Of a stretch of DNA of 64,000 nucleotides, positions 11,400 through 24,191 are shown piece after piece. The notes below the pieces were generated by a model. The model did not search any database. It worked only from the letters and a program-made list of their open reading frames with translations, and was not told the DNA's origin. This DNA comes from Hermodice carunculata (lineage: Eukaryota; Annelida; Polychaeta; Eunicida; Amphinomidae): the NCBI GenBank assembly GCA_964020975.1, contig OZ026619.1:91306962-91370961 (forward strand). Reading direction: 5' to 3'. The number at the start of each line of letters is the position of its first letter. Positions within the stretch are counted from its first letter, which is position 1. The translations under genes were made by a program, and so were the position numbers.

Positions 11400-11810
11400 T
11401 CATAAATTCCGACCCAACAATGACAACAAAGCTAGATACAGCAAAGATGGAGATTCAAAAATTACCAAAACATCAACATGAAGCTTCAAATACGAATATG
11501 AAGAAAGAAATGTCACTCGCAACTTGAGGCAGGCAGTCACCCATAAACCAGTGGTGGTTTGACACTGTTCCTCTCCCTTTGAAATATCCTTCATGACCTA
11601 AAAACTTTAGTTTCTTTCCAAAATATATAGTCAACAAGATTTAAAACCCACAAGTTAGCACTTGTGGTGGTGCTGAGTTTACAGCAAAAGACGAAAGTAG
11701 ACCTACATCATTTTGTGTCATTTATGAATCTGGAACATTACTACAACGCTGTATCTCCAGCATAACTGTGAGTCGGAGAACACAGCCCACAGAGCAATAT
11801 AACCAATGAA
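11400..11810 (+). repeat. Dispersed repeat copy 1
   Basis: Shares scattered runs such as gagattcaa, tgaagaaagaaat.tcactc, aggcagtca.cc and acacagcccacag with 49530-49995, in the same orientation and order. The family was not recognised. Confidence 0.6.
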
Positions 11811-12637
11811 GAATTTATCAAATCAAATTTACAACTGCGCAGTCTGTGCTTTGGCCATCACAAACCGATAGGTTTTGTTCATCAAATACAACTTCCGCAT
11901 CTGAAGGTTTTTTGACGTTAGCATATCCAGGGTTTTGTAAGATTTTAAACGCCAGGTTTTGATCTGTAATTTAAAAATCCTCAAAACCAAGGTTCTTGTA
12001 CCGAAGCCCGGAGATTTGTCCATGGTTGATGGAGGTAATGACTTGGATTCACAAAATCCAGTTTTTTTAACAAGCTTGCAGATAATTGATCTGCTCCGTT
12101 ATTTGTGTTCTGCGCAAAACCCAGCCATTTGTGACAAAATCCCAGGTTTTGTCCATGCAACGCCGGGTTTTGATCATAAAACCTGTTTTTGTAACAGGAA
12201 CAGAATATAAAAGATAGGATGCAATTATAGGATACATTAAAGGAGTACAGATAGGTCAGAACACTGTATTGCACTTGTCCATATGTTTTGAATTTTATCC
12301 CAAATAAAGTTTGGAAGCTGTTAAAAAGGCGTAAAGACAACAACGATACATCACATTATACAAATATACGAGGACATTACATGCCTGACTAAGCCCTAAT
12401 TATAACAGAATGCCATTTTGGCCTTTGGTTTGCAGCAGATCTTCTGCCGTCAAAAATTGTATGTGATTGAACTGTAACACTTCAGTCGTTTCCTAATCGC
12501 TCATATCATTGACAAGTAGTCAATATCTTTTTCGTTCACAGAACACAGTCTTGTTTTCATGACCAACTGAAATTCAATACTTCAAATAGAAACTTAGTGG
12601 AAAATGGACAGGACTTCAAACAGACAATCAGACGGTT

Positions 12638-13020
12638 CTACTATTCATCCGGTAGGCCGCATCATGAGCCGTATTGTCAAAAAAAAAAAAAAAAAAACAA
12701 AAAAAAAAACAAACAAACAAAAAAAAAACAACAACCCGAGGATTATTTAACACAACAGTATCATATTTTGGCCATGTAAGAAAGATTTACATGTGTAAAA
12801 TTTTTGTTTTAACATATTATGTAGCATATGAAAAAGATTTACCCATCAGACAGTACTACTATTCATCTGGTAAGCCGCATCATGCGGTGTATTGTCAAAA
12901 AAGAAAACAAAGACAAATAAATAATTCGAGGATTATTTGACACAATAGTATCATATTTCGGCCATGTAAGAAAGATTTACATGTGTAAAATTTTTGTTTT
13001 AACATATTATGTGTGACATG
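12638..13020. repeat. Tandem duplication, 218-bp period, with poly(A) block
   Basis: Unit 1 begins ctactattcatccggtagg (12638) and unit 2 ctactattcatctggtaagc (12856). Both continue through an A-rich stretch, cgaggattattt and catgtaagaaagatttacat. The A-rich stretch is longer in unit 1. Confidence 0.85.
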
Positions 13021-13027
13021 TAAAAGG

Positions 13028-13310
13028 TTTACCCGTTAATATAATAGTGGATTTTATACAAAAACAGCTGGATAGTAGTACCATCATATTTTTCATGTTT
13101 TACAGGCTTAGGTCATTCTCTGTGAGCTGCGTACGAGGAAGCCTTGATGCGTTCTGTGCGGTTTGAGATTTACCCGTTAATATAATTGTGGATTTTATAC
13201 AAAAACAGCTAAAGAGTAATACTATCATGTTTTTTCATGTTTTACACGGTTGGGTCATTCTCTATGAGCTGCGTGCAATGAAGCCCTGATGCGTTCTGTG
13301 CGGCTTGCTT
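13028..13310. repeat. Tandem duplication, 141-bp period
   Basis: Units at 13028 and 13169 both read tttacccgttaatataat, then gtggattttatacaaaaaca, and end gatgcgttctgtgcgg. It directly follows the 218-bp tandem pair, so two unrelated tandem duplications abut. Confidence 0.85.
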
Positions 13311-13319
13311 CGCTGGCCA

Positions 13320-16300
13320 AATTTCATGATTGTTCTACCACGCCAAACACAGGATAGTTGGACGGAACATCGCATATTTCTTACATGAGCTACATCATGC
13401 ATGGTACCAGATAATCAATCTTAAAAGTATACAAGTACCTGTACGGCATCTCCATAAATGCCACAGTTCAAATGAAGCTTGTCAACGTCAACAAAATTTC
13501 ATGAGAACTAAGCAACTGGACCACCCACAAGATTAAATAAATCTTAATGAGTCAGTTGTCTCTGAATTTATCACATAAATGCTTGACTTTGAAAACCATG
13601 ATCTACACCCACACATACTGTTACCAAGTCGAGCTAATCAATTGTTTTTTTCCCTTTTTGGGTTGGGTGAGTGGGGTGGTGAGGGTGGATAGACCAATGT
13701 TCCGAGGTCTGTGTTCCAACAGTCCAAGGTTGCAAAAGTCTTAGTATGACCGGAAGGTCAAGTGTTCTTAAAGTCCAATGTTCTACAATTGGTAGGTATC
13801 CACTTCTATGTGTGAATCCAAGGAGCTCTGAGCTGAAGTGGTGGTCAAATATACAATTTCATATTCGCTTTTATCTGAGGAAAGGTGTACAGAAGTGATA
13901 AAGCCTTATGCGGTGCATATATATATATACGTATATCTGTTAGCTGTCATACAGAAAACAGGAAAACATGGAGTTGTTTTGCAGAGAAAAGCTTCAACAT
14001 GGAAAACAATATTAATGGTTATTCAAATCGTCAAATTAAAAGTTGATCATTCTACATACATACTGCACATATATACATATATTCCGACGCACCAACGTAC
14101 ATATGTATTCACAATATTTACACACAGGTGTAGCAGTACAAGATCATCCGTGTCGTACTACAGAGACTTTTCAAGGGACATGAAGAAAAAATACCGTTCC
14201 CTCGAAATATGGATTTCACTCCCGATTTATTTCGTGCAAACGCAATATATACCGTGGGAAGGGAACAGAACATTCCATCTTTTCTATCAAATATAATGAT
14301 GGGGGGGAGGGGGGGGGCAAAGTTGCAGGACCCTCAGTGAACATGAGGAAAATATTTATTTTATGAAAACAAAATATGTTTTTATGGGAAGTGCGAACAT
14401 AATGAATATTGTGTGGCAATATATATTCCATCTGAACGCAATGGACTATGTGGGAACGAAAATATGGTGCGTTGGAAGAAAATGTATCGTATGGAAACGA
14501 AATAATATTGCATATCTGAAGCCAAAATATTAATTTTGTAGATTAAGCACTTTGACGTGAAAACACACACACAAAAAAAGAAAAGCTTTGTCCTGACTAG
14601 AAGCTTCCTAATTGTGAAAAATGCAATAATATCAGGTCATTTTAACTTTACATTCCATTTTTTTTTTACATTTTTACATGAAATGGCGTGTCACCTCCTA
14701 CCCAAAAAGTCTATACTTTACCTGTTAACCCAAGACACACAGCCACAAAAAACCATTATAGTCAGGACAGTGTTACATGCGTTCTGTGACTAAAGCACAT
14801 ATACGTAGCTAATTCCAATTATTCAAGTATAGAAATAATTACATGAAATTATATTACTTAATAAAGAAATTAAGTGATTGAAAAACACGAAACTAACAAT
14901 AATATCTTGAAGTCAGTCTTTTTACGGCATCAAGATGCCACGTGGATAGCAGACGCCCCAGCAGAGGTGATCCACACCAGTACCCCCCCCCCTCCTCGCC
15001 CGTTTAAAAATAAAACCAATTACATATATTATAGATAAATGGTGGATTTCATGGCACATGCGGTTGCTACTTGTCTCACTCTTACTCCATTGTATGATGA
15101 TATTAACAACTAAGATAAATATATAACAAAACAAAACAAATCAGAACCAACAAAAAAGCACATAAAAATTTAATCTGAAAGACGATTACCTTGTTACTCA
15201 ATGTGCATGAGTGAAGCGTCAATCTCTTCCCGTTTACTTGCTAATTCACATATTCATTATTGCACACTTGATCTGTCTTGTCAGTTTTAGTTCTAGTTTA
15301 TGTCTTTCAAATCATAATTTTCTTTCAATCAATATGTGCATTAAGTGGATTTTATCATCATTTGCAGACATATTGCATCATGAAACCATTTAAGGGCCGA
15401 ATTCGGATTTTTATTGGTATGCATACCAATGTTATTAGAAGTATATGTCGAAATTGTGTTATTTCAAATTTCAGACAAAACAAATTACAAACCAGAAGTA
15501 GATTATCTCTATGAATAAAATTAAAAGAAGAGACTGTCAAACTTCACACTAAATTAGCAGATCAGGATCTTTCTTTCAAAAAGTCATACGCGTATTGAAA
15601 AAAAAATTAATTGAACCACTACTTACATTATGTCACATGAACAGGCGTATCAGAAACTACACTATGATTAAACAGATATGGTTTGGATTGTGACAACAAA
15701 TACTTAGAGAGACAGTGAGAGAAACAAAAAACGCACCCCCCCCAAAAAAAAACAAGACAAAAAAAACAAAAACAAAAAAACAACCCCCCCAAAAAACTGA
15801 TTAACGAAATGTTTAGATGGTAGATAGAAATTTGCTTTGTTTTAAAAAAAATCATTTTAATGTGAAAAAGAAAACAAAAGGTGTAACATGTAATCAAAAG
15901 AATGCCTGTCCTGATTGAGATAATTTCCGAGCAGAAAGACGAGTTTTCCTCGATTTTCTTTAATACTCAAACCACTTCAAGGACATGTAAAACATATTCA
16001 CCAAAGTTATGTTGTCCTTATATATCTTAATTTATTTGCCATTCATTGTATGTGCAATTTTAGAAACTGAAGAAAAATGTCGTATGTGTTTTTTTCTTTT
16101 GCAGTTCAAACAGTTAGTGTCAATGCTAGAATACCCCAGGCATTCCGCCGTCACTGACTATTATGCCAGGCGGGGGATTATGGCTTGCTGCACTTGTATT
16201 GTCAGCTCTTTTATTTTTTTCAGCTGGGGAAATTTCTTGGTGGTTCTCTACAAAAGCAACCCGTGAAATTGAAAGTCTGACCAATTAACTTAGTCTAGAA

Positions 16301-16390
16301 GGCGTGTATATTGATTTCACAGGAAAAGAATGCCTCCTACAGTCAACTGAACTGTCTTCATTTTATGTTCTTGATAAACCTTTACTTTGG
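13320..16390. other. Spacer sequence without recognised gene
   Basis: AT-rich, with a G-run at 14301-14318 and A/C-rich tracts at 15735-15800. One candidate exon-like stretch is at 16104-16262: a good acceptor (ttttgcag), locally higher GC, and two overlapping hydrophobic frames ending YKSNP or IESLTN. It is not assigned to any family. Confidence 0.4.
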
Positions 16391-16395
16391 TAGAA

Positions 16396-16396
16396 G

Positions 16397-16491
<95 letters not shown>

Positions 16492-16526
16492 CATTAATTT
16501 ATTTATTTTATTATTATTATTATTAT
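16396..16526. repeat. (TTA)n microsatellite
   Basis: About 95 bases of uninterrupted TTA/ATT followed by a short impure continuation. The poly-Leu and poly-Ile frames across it are artefacts. Confidence 0.97.
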
Positions 16527-16529
16527 GAC

Positions 16530-18170
16530 ATTGCGGGAATAATTTGGTAATTTGTATAAAACGCAGCTGCATTTCTTCTTCGTTAACACGTAAATCACTG
16601 TGACTTTTCACTGCCTTTGTGGTCAGGGTTACAATTACACTGAATAGAACATTCCGAACGCTTTGCTGGAAAGAACACTTTTAAACATAATGTTACCACG
16701 AATATGGTGTATCTCAAAATAACGAGAAAGGACACATTTTATGGAAAATATAAAATAATGTATTGACCACATAATTTTAAAATTAACATGAATATTTACT
16801 CAAAACAAACGCCATCACTCAGTTATCTACAGCATTGTATCAAAATAAGTTATATTAAACTTGTTTTTCTAATACAAGTTTATTATAAGTAAGTACAGAG
16901 GGGAGTGCTGATTGCTTAATGGGGCATTCTGGTCATGGGGTTAATTGATTATCAGTAACACACATTGATCTAGATCAATAACAAACGCTCAAAGAGGTTA
17001 CATTTTTCCTCAGCAAGTGGCTGATTTTTTGTGAGGATCCCTTCTTACAGGTAAAATCAATTTTACAGATCAATCATGCAAACAGAAGCAACAGTATCAC
17101 ATCTTCCGTGCAGTTCTCAACACAGAAAATACCGGGATCCAATCTCGCTGCCCTCCATAGCGTGCTAGTCAATGTCTCCACTGGTCTAAGTCTAAACCCT
17201 TAAATTAATATATATATGAACATGTTAGAGTCAAAATTAAGAAAGCCATAGGCTTCAACAGTCAAATGAATTTATAAAGAGGTTATCGGCGGGAAACCAG
17301 TAAGCATGTTTCGTAGTCTTGAATTCGCGGACATTCCTTTTATATTATGGCCACTGCTTGCCTTGAACTTGTATATGGTAAAGACAACCCAATTGAATGT
17401 AAAGAACGCAAGAACGTGAAATATATGCAAATACATAAATATATGGTGTAAAACAAGTTCTTGCTTATAATGGCAATGCTTGAAGAATTTATATGAAACA
17501 GTTAATGCATAAATATACATAAAGCAGTAAAATTCCCACTAAAACCTTTCTCTGAGATATAAAAAGAATCTAAAAATATTCACGCCCTTTTCCTGCACAG
17601 AAACCAAACAGAACAGGCAACACAAGGCCACGGGCACAGAATGACCGCCGCTTTGAAGCCCGAACGCACACAAACGTGTCACAAATCGATCTTACCCTGT
17701 GCATGCACTGCGGAAAGAACAATCAAACTGTATTCTTAGACTGATGGCCTTCCTTATATTAAAACACTGTACTGTTTCACAACTAGTACTGGCATACACT
17801 GCAAAAACAGCCAAAACCGTTCCTCGGTCCTCCGTGAATGTTCGCAAAAATTAAGCTCATTGTGAGAAAGTGTGTTTCAATTATGATCTCTTGGAATAAC
17901 TTTGCCTCGGTGTGTTGTCACTGTATTCTTTTAACTTAAAACTTTGCTGAAGATTGTGTGATAATATAAACTCATTATAATTACATACACACTCTTTGTG
18001 TGTAAATATATAATAAGCTTATATCATAAAACAAATGATGCAAGGGTGTCCATGTGTTTTTGAAGGTCATGAGTGATAAGAGATCAATTACACACTCAGC
18101 TGGTGCCTTGCGTGTTACTGATGGCCTCGGACTAATAACGTTTAATAGCACATAGGCGGCACTGCATTAT
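16530..18170. other. Spacer sequence without recognised gene
   Basis: AT-rich sequence with no recognisable coding frame, RNA gene or long repeat on either strand. Confidence 0.5.
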
Positions 18171-18205
18171 TTGTATAAGAGAAAGTATTAAAAAAGGACA
18201 TTAAA

Positions 18206-18577
18206 ATGGCTACAAAATCGTCAAACAACACAAGATATATTGATGACATTGCTTGTGTAAATGTACAAACTTTTAGTGACATTGCTAAAGAAATTTTCCC
18301 AAAAGATATTCCTTTGGAGGGTAACAATTCAGATGGTTTCAGGGATGTGTTTCTGGACTTGGATATTCAGGTCCCTAATGACAGGTTTTGTATTAAAGTC
18401 TATCACGAAATAGATAAATTTAATTTTGAAGTATTTAACTATCCTTTCCCGGACAGTAATATTTCGGAAATTATTGGATACAGCACGTTTTTGACACAGA
18501 TGTTGAGATTTAGTCGTATTTATTCTAAATTTCAGGAATTTGCAAGTAGAACCAAATTTAGTTACAATAAACTTTAG
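18206..18577 (+). mobile_element. Reverse-transcriptase fragment (RYIDD / FNFEV.NYPFPDSNI type)
   Basis: The open frame reads NTRYIDDIACVN, then FRDVFLDLDIQVPNDRF, VYHEIDKFNFEVFNYPFPDS, and RFSRIYSKFQEFASRTK. This is the C-terminal half of the palm/thumb of a YIDD reverse transcriptase. In related animal proteins it follows 'GTNCAPLLADLFLYSYE'. I think it is Penelope-like rather than LINE or LTR, but I cannot prove the family. Only the middle of the RT survives, so it is a dead fragment. A second fragment of the same type is at 61660-62760. Confidence 0.8.
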
Positions 18578-18677
18578 TCAAGAGGATTCAAAGATGTACT
18601 TTTGATCAAATATATTTCTACATATTTTGCTCAAAATATCCGGAAATGGATAGACACGTTGGTTTCAATAATTTAGA

Positions 18678-19215
18678 GATTTTAGACTTGCCTGTTTTAC
18701 TACTTAATTTTATCTGCTGACATCATTCCGTTTTAATATTCACCTTTCAGACATATTAAAATAGTATGTTTTCTGTTAGGTTAACCCCCGGTGGCTGTCG
18801 GTGGCGAGCAGCGGCCTACGACAGCTACAAGCTTGCCTAATTGTACTTGATATCTGCTTAAGAAAAATTCAATTTTGATTGCGTTCTCTTGACTTAAATA
18901 CTAATGAATTTCTTTCTTTCCTGACTTGCGCTACACATTTTGCTGTTTATATCCAAAGATAAGAGAGTTTGGCTGCAATTATAATTTTACAGATTTTAGA
19001 CATTCCTATTTTGCTACGTAATTTTATCTTTGGGCATCATTCTGTTTTAATTTTCACTTTCAGACGTTCTAGGCTTGCATGGTATCTGTCAGGTGTACCC
19101 CAGAGGGGCTATAGGTAGCAAGCAGCGTAAGAAAAAATATGTTTTGATAACATGTTTTTGACATGAATGCTAATGAGTTTTATTCATTTCTGACATGCCT
19201 AAATGCACATTTCTC
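18678..19215. repeat. Tandem duplication, 314-bp period
   Basis: Units start gattttagacttgcctgtttt (18678) and gattttagacattcctatttt (18992). Both contain taattttatct, then tcagac, gcaagcagcg or gcgagcagcgg, and later gacatgaatgctaatgagtt-like runs. The units have diverged clearly, so the duplication is old. Confidence 0.8.
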
Positions 19216-19824
19216 ATCATTAAAAAAATACTCAAAATGGACAGTATTTTCTCAACTGTCACAAACCCGACACATGCGGTGAAACCTTGACACAGAATTT
19301 GCAGTGAAATAGAGCTTAATTGTTTGAAGACTTTCAAAGTGAGGAGTAGGTGTCATCATGTGGTTTGGTTTACATTTCTGGTGCAGGATGTCCATTGTTG
19401 CAGTACTTGTTGTGACTTCCCTTGGTTTGTACAGGTGGTCTAGCTGCAACTGTTTATTTTATAATCACTGGGACTGAATAAGATGCTCCAGTTTGTTTCT
19501 ACCTCAGTGATACACTGGTAGGTGGTTTAACTGGGAAAAGCTATCCAGCAAGCAAGGGTTTATTCTGGTCATGGGTAAGTCAAATTGTTTTTATCTTAAC
19601 CTGTTCTATACAAATTAATTAATTATGTTTTGACAGATATTTGTCTTTCATTATGATGCTCTGCATTTGTAAGCAAAACTTCACGTATTTAGCTAAGTCA
19701 TCATTTGCCACGTTCATATTGTTCATTATTTCGTGGGTTGTCTTTGCTGAAAATTTAGCTTGCACTAGGTGCCGCTGCTCATAGAGACATGTACGGGTAT
19801 AGGCTCCGAAAAATGTTCTGAGTA

Positions 19825-20042
19825 GGTACCCGCTGAAGACCCTTCAATTTATTTGGGCTTATACAGCCTGTGTCAAAACTCTACAGAAGAACATGTGCAA
19901 TATGGACAATTGTACTTCCATATTTGTATAGGTTAGACAGTTACAGGTTAGCTTATGGAGAGTAAACAGTTCGGACTGCGGAATAGGGTTATGACCACTA
20001 GGAAGTGGCTCTGGACAAAAACACACAAATACAATACCAAAA
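19825..20042 (+). repeat. Dispersed repeat, copy 1 (about 215 bp)
   Basis: Shares acccgctgaagacccttt, aggttagctta.ggagagta, ttcg.actgcggaata and ctaggaagtgg.tctgg with 34055-34262, same orientation, mid-80s percent identity by eye. Short, with no coding potential, so SINE-like. Confidence 0.8.
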
Positions 20043-20059
20043 TCTGTTATGAATTGCAA

Positions 20060-22400
20060 CCCACCTTTGTGCTTTTAAATTTCAGGAAATTCTGTTATGA
20101 TTTTAGGTCCCGAAATAATCCCTGAGCGTGGACAACATTAACCCCATTTATGGATAATTCCCGAGATATTGCTTATGTACATAGTGGTGTGAAAGTTACG
20201 TCTCAAAAGTGAAGACATGCGGGTACTGGTGACCTCTTTTCATGAAACATTATATACAATAACAATGTGCTGGAGCAGAACCTTGGTAAGTGACTCAAAT
20301 CATCCCAAAGTAGAAAACAACATTTGATATGGTGTTTTCATAAAGCTAGATGTTTCTGCATTTTTCATAGTTTTGTATGGGCCGTTTGTTTTGTGGAGCT
20401 GTTGGGTAAAATAAATGTAAAATTTCGTTTGCAGTAGATTGATTATCCAAAAAGGAAGTAATGGATCTTTGACATTGTGTCTAAGTTGCTGATGGTATAT
20501 TTTGTCTATAAGAAGACTACATGTTTTTCAAGTAGTTACCCAAGTTTATGAAACGCAAATGCTCCACACTCTATTTATTACACAACTTCCATTTATAAGA
20601 AAAGGAGATATAAAAATTCACGATGGACCGAATTGAGAAGGGAACGTAGTAAAAGATAACCCCGGGGTGTTTAGGAAACGCATAAGGGTAATTTTATTTT
20701 GCTTACGGGCATAAGAGTAGCTGCTTACATACAGAAAAACTTGAGGATCAGGATCTTCAGCCTATTTATCGACCAGTGGTCATGCTATGTGCTGAAGTTT
20801 CTGCGAAACTTTTAACAAGCGGAATTTGACAGTATCTGGATTTACTATTGAGGTCGCCTTCGAATAAGACCATATAGTTATTCAAAATACGTTTAAGTAA
20901 GACAGCGTACCGACGGTGAAAAAGCTAAAGGTTTGTGCCTCAGGTAAGCCAGGAGGAGAGAACGGAAAATTAATCTCCATTAAGTTGACAAAAACTTTAC
21001 ATGGAGGGGAAATGTGGCGGCTCTCCCCGATGTGAAGCCAATAGAAAAAGAAAATAAATGTTAAAGGTATATGATACTTTTAATAATTCAATTTGCCTTC
21101 TATTGCCTTTTCTCTTTGGTGGCCAATACAACATGGTCCATTTTTCAAGTCTAAACCCTTTTTATATGCTCGCTAGTGGGAAGCCAGTGGTCATCAAGAG
21201 TTCACATATTTTTGAAGTGTTATCATGGCGTGTAATACATTTTTAAGTTCGCACTTAGTGCGAAACAAAGAGCATCATTTTAAAGGGATTCACCCTTTTC
21301 CCAGTGGCCCCTTATTCAATGCTTTCACAGCTGGTAAATTACTTATCGTATATGTGTAAAAGTCAAACAGTACAGTTGTATCTGTACTTACATTTCCTGC
21401 TTCAAAAGTGCTTCCAGCCAAATCGCATTCAAAAGAAACTTATGCAGGATGGTAATTGAGTTAGCAATACGATACTAGTGAGACATTATTCGTGCACATA
21501 CAAAAATAATGAAATAAGTCACAAAGAAAAAGAAAATGGCAAATATTGCCTGATGCAAAATACAGCTTATATTGTCAGACGATAGAGGCACCCGTCTGCA
21601 TGCTAGGATGAATGGTAAATGTTACTAATTAAAAAAGTTGATAGGTGGCCTACCTGATACATTATTTATCATCTGTATTCCATGACGTGTAGACATTGCA
21701 GATTAATTAAAGTTAATAAGTGGCTATGGCCTCCCTGATGCATTTCACACCATCTGTACTCCATTTTAAACAACATAACATTCTAGCATTTACAGCTGTT
21801 GGAAAAATCCGCTTTGTTTATGGTTATCCATTCTCAGGTAAAAAATATGTTCTGCATTGCTGAGGACCTTTCGCACGTTCAACATTATAAACCCTTGTAA
21901 AAAATATACTACAGACATAGTGGACCTCCCTTGTAAGATGTGCGCATATGCACATGATGGGTGGCACTAAAGGAAGAACTGCTCTGTTATCAGGTCAACA
22001 TTGTCAGTAAATCTTCTGTACAAATCTGATTTAGTGTGGGCCTTGGGTGGGCACTTTTGTTTTTGTTTTGATCGCTTCCTACGTTCAGGGTGGATGGGGC
22101 CTTCTTACATCTGTGCAGTATATTTCTGCAGTTACCTTTTGGTAATAATATTTATAGTTATAATGGTTTACCTGCCCCGAGTCCAAAACTGCAATCGAGA
22201 CTTTTTCTTTCTCACAATCAGTATATATTTTTACATGTTGATATTTCCATAGCTCGAATTCTATTTTGATCTCAAGTGAAAAACCTACCTCAGAGTAACC
22301 ACAGATCTGTTTATTTTAAAGATCTGCCTTGTTAGGTCCTCATGAGATACTTTTCTTAGGTTTCTATTTTTTGGACTCTATCTCCAAAATTTCATTATCC
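20060..22400. other. Spacer sequence without recognised gene
   Basis: No gene recognised. It holds an about 80-bp tandem pair at about 21624 and 21703 (both with taagtt/gtt..taggtggc and catctgta.tccat) and a small palindrome ttcgcacttagtgcgaa near 21248. Confidence 0.4.
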
Positions 22401-22719
22401 GATCCGGTCGAGTAGAACCTCTGTTGAAAAGTTTGGGTCCCACAGCACATTTTGTTGATAGTAGCGTGTACAGTCAGGGTTGAAGATCAAGGTCATATAG
22501 CCATTTGAAGAAAACTATGTTTGTTTTTTATTTTAAAAACTCCTTAGGCACGGAATCTCTGAAACCACATAGCCCGCTTAGATGTCCTTGCATCGGCAGT
22601 ATGTGTTGAACTCAAATTATGTACCTGAAATTTCAGTGGTGTCCGTGATCTAGTTTCCCCGATGGGCCGCCATGTTGTTTTTCTCCCATAACATGAAGTA
22701 TCAACCGATTTAAGCGATG

Positions 22720-23545
22720 TCCATGGATAGCTGGAGTCTGGCCATGCAAACATCTACCTATAACTAACCCAGTCAGGTTCAAAAAGTCAAGTCCATGTGG
22801 AAGTTTGGAAAAATAAGGCATTTTTGCAATTAAAAAATTTGTATGTACACATTTTCAGAGATGACTTGCTGGGACATACCAGTCACCATTTTAGCAAGAT
22901 CCGTCCTGTGCATTGACGCTTTGCACCCAGTAGTTAATTTGTGATCTTCCCCTTCCTTTGTGCTTCTAAGTTTAATAATCTTTTCCCTTTTCGGACAATA
23001 TATGGAAAGTCATATTACGTAGTTGCCTATGATCTCTGTAGCAATATTGGACACTGTAAGCCATATCATGTACTTGTATCCCGTATATCCAATCAGTCGC
23101 CTTGACCCAATTTGCGGGTATTCTGACTTGCACTCGGAAAACATATTCTTACCTATAACTTAAGATGTTACCAATAAATTTGGATGGCGAATTACGTTTG
23201 TCGCATAGACCAACTTCAGGTCAAGCTGTTCACATCACCATATGACCTCTAAAGGTCAAAAGTCAAGTTCATTTGGCAAACTGTCACTTTTGATTCGACT
23301 TTACTCATGCCAGGCAGTATTGTCAGGAGTCACATATTTCTAAGATATATATGACTTCAAACGGTCAAAGTTTAGCGTCAAGGTCATGAGCATATGCTGC
23401 AAAAAGATGACAACACCAAAGTAAGGAACGGGAGGAATGGCTTTATCTATTTCTTTCAGCCTGTACGCTGGTGACAAAAAGACCATTCTAAAACCTCTTA
23501 TCAAGGTTTCTTGGAAACGAAGTACAGCACACAATGGCTCATGTC
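22720..23545 (-). repeat. Inverted duplication arm B, distal block
   Basis: The reverse complement matches 10190-10440 (ctttggtgttgt.a, agcatatgct.at.accttgac, ctttgaccgtttga) and 10720-11310 (gtcagaatacccgcaa, tggtatgtcccagc, catgg.cttgact, atgcatggcc). This is the innermost pairing found between the two arms. The short frames on the minus strand here are not recognised as protein. Confidence 0.8.
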
Positions 23546-24026
23546 ATGCACACACGTATTCCCAATGGGTGCACCAAAGATCGACCAATTAAACATATAT
23601 TATTAAATTGCTTTCTGAGGCAAAGGGTATACTTGTAGGCTGACAGATCCAAACCGAAGTCATTGCGTCTGTGTCGAAATTTCATAAGAACGTAGGGCCA
23701 CTGCTGCAAAAATTCCAAAACTGATAAGGTAGAAGACGCAAAGGGTGAGAAAGCGATACTCTGGCTTATCTGGCTTGATTCAGAGTCATGACCAAAATGA
23801 ACAGAGTCTTGCGGACATTTGCATGCTGATGAGGAATCAGGATAAATTTTGTGAAGTGTGAAATTCAAAGGAAAGGTTTGGTAAACGACCACCATAATCA
23901 GAGAAATTCGGTCCATGCCGCCCCTGTGCGGCGCCTCAGTGCTCCCTTGCGATCAGAGACACCATGCGGCAAAAATAGCTTTTGCGGTGATCAGATTCGC
24001 GGGCCTGGTCATTCACTTTGTTAACG

Positions 24027-24191
24027 ATGGCACACTTCAGCTTTACTGAGGATGAACTCGCCAAGAAAACAAATGTGCAACTGAAGGATATTTTTCAGAA
24101 TTTGGAACGGAAGAAAAATGGCAATAAGGCTAATCTCATCAAAAGGATTATATGTGCGACGGATGAAAAAGCGGAACTTCTGAGGCTTTGA
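24027..24191 (+). CDS. Small SAP-like helix-extension-helix ORF (54 aa)
   Basis: ATG to TGA encodes MAHFSFTEDELAKKTNVQLK, then DIFQNLERKKNGNKANLIKR and a short tail. The spacing of Leu residues and the 'G.KA.LI.RI' ending look like a SAP DNA-binding motif (about 35 residues). A second frame at 24246-24428 (DVSEYLRNGELGPVDKSDLE and after) follows a possible acceptor at 24236-24240 and may be a later exon of the same unit. GC is locally raised upstream (23915-24025). SAP motifs occur in nuclear proteins and at the N-terminus of some transposon proteins. Expression and completeness are unknown. Confidence 0.45.
   Translation: MAHFSFTEDELAKKTNVQLKDIFQNLERKKNGNKANLIKRIICATDEKAELLRL

Noticed and set aside
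16104-16262. Third DEG/ENaC TM1 exon
   Set aside because: Hydrophobic, but without FPA.TICN or any flanking family motif, and the two frames conflict.
16311-16611. Poly-Leu and poly-Ile frames
   Set aside because: Translation of the (TTA)n microsatellite.
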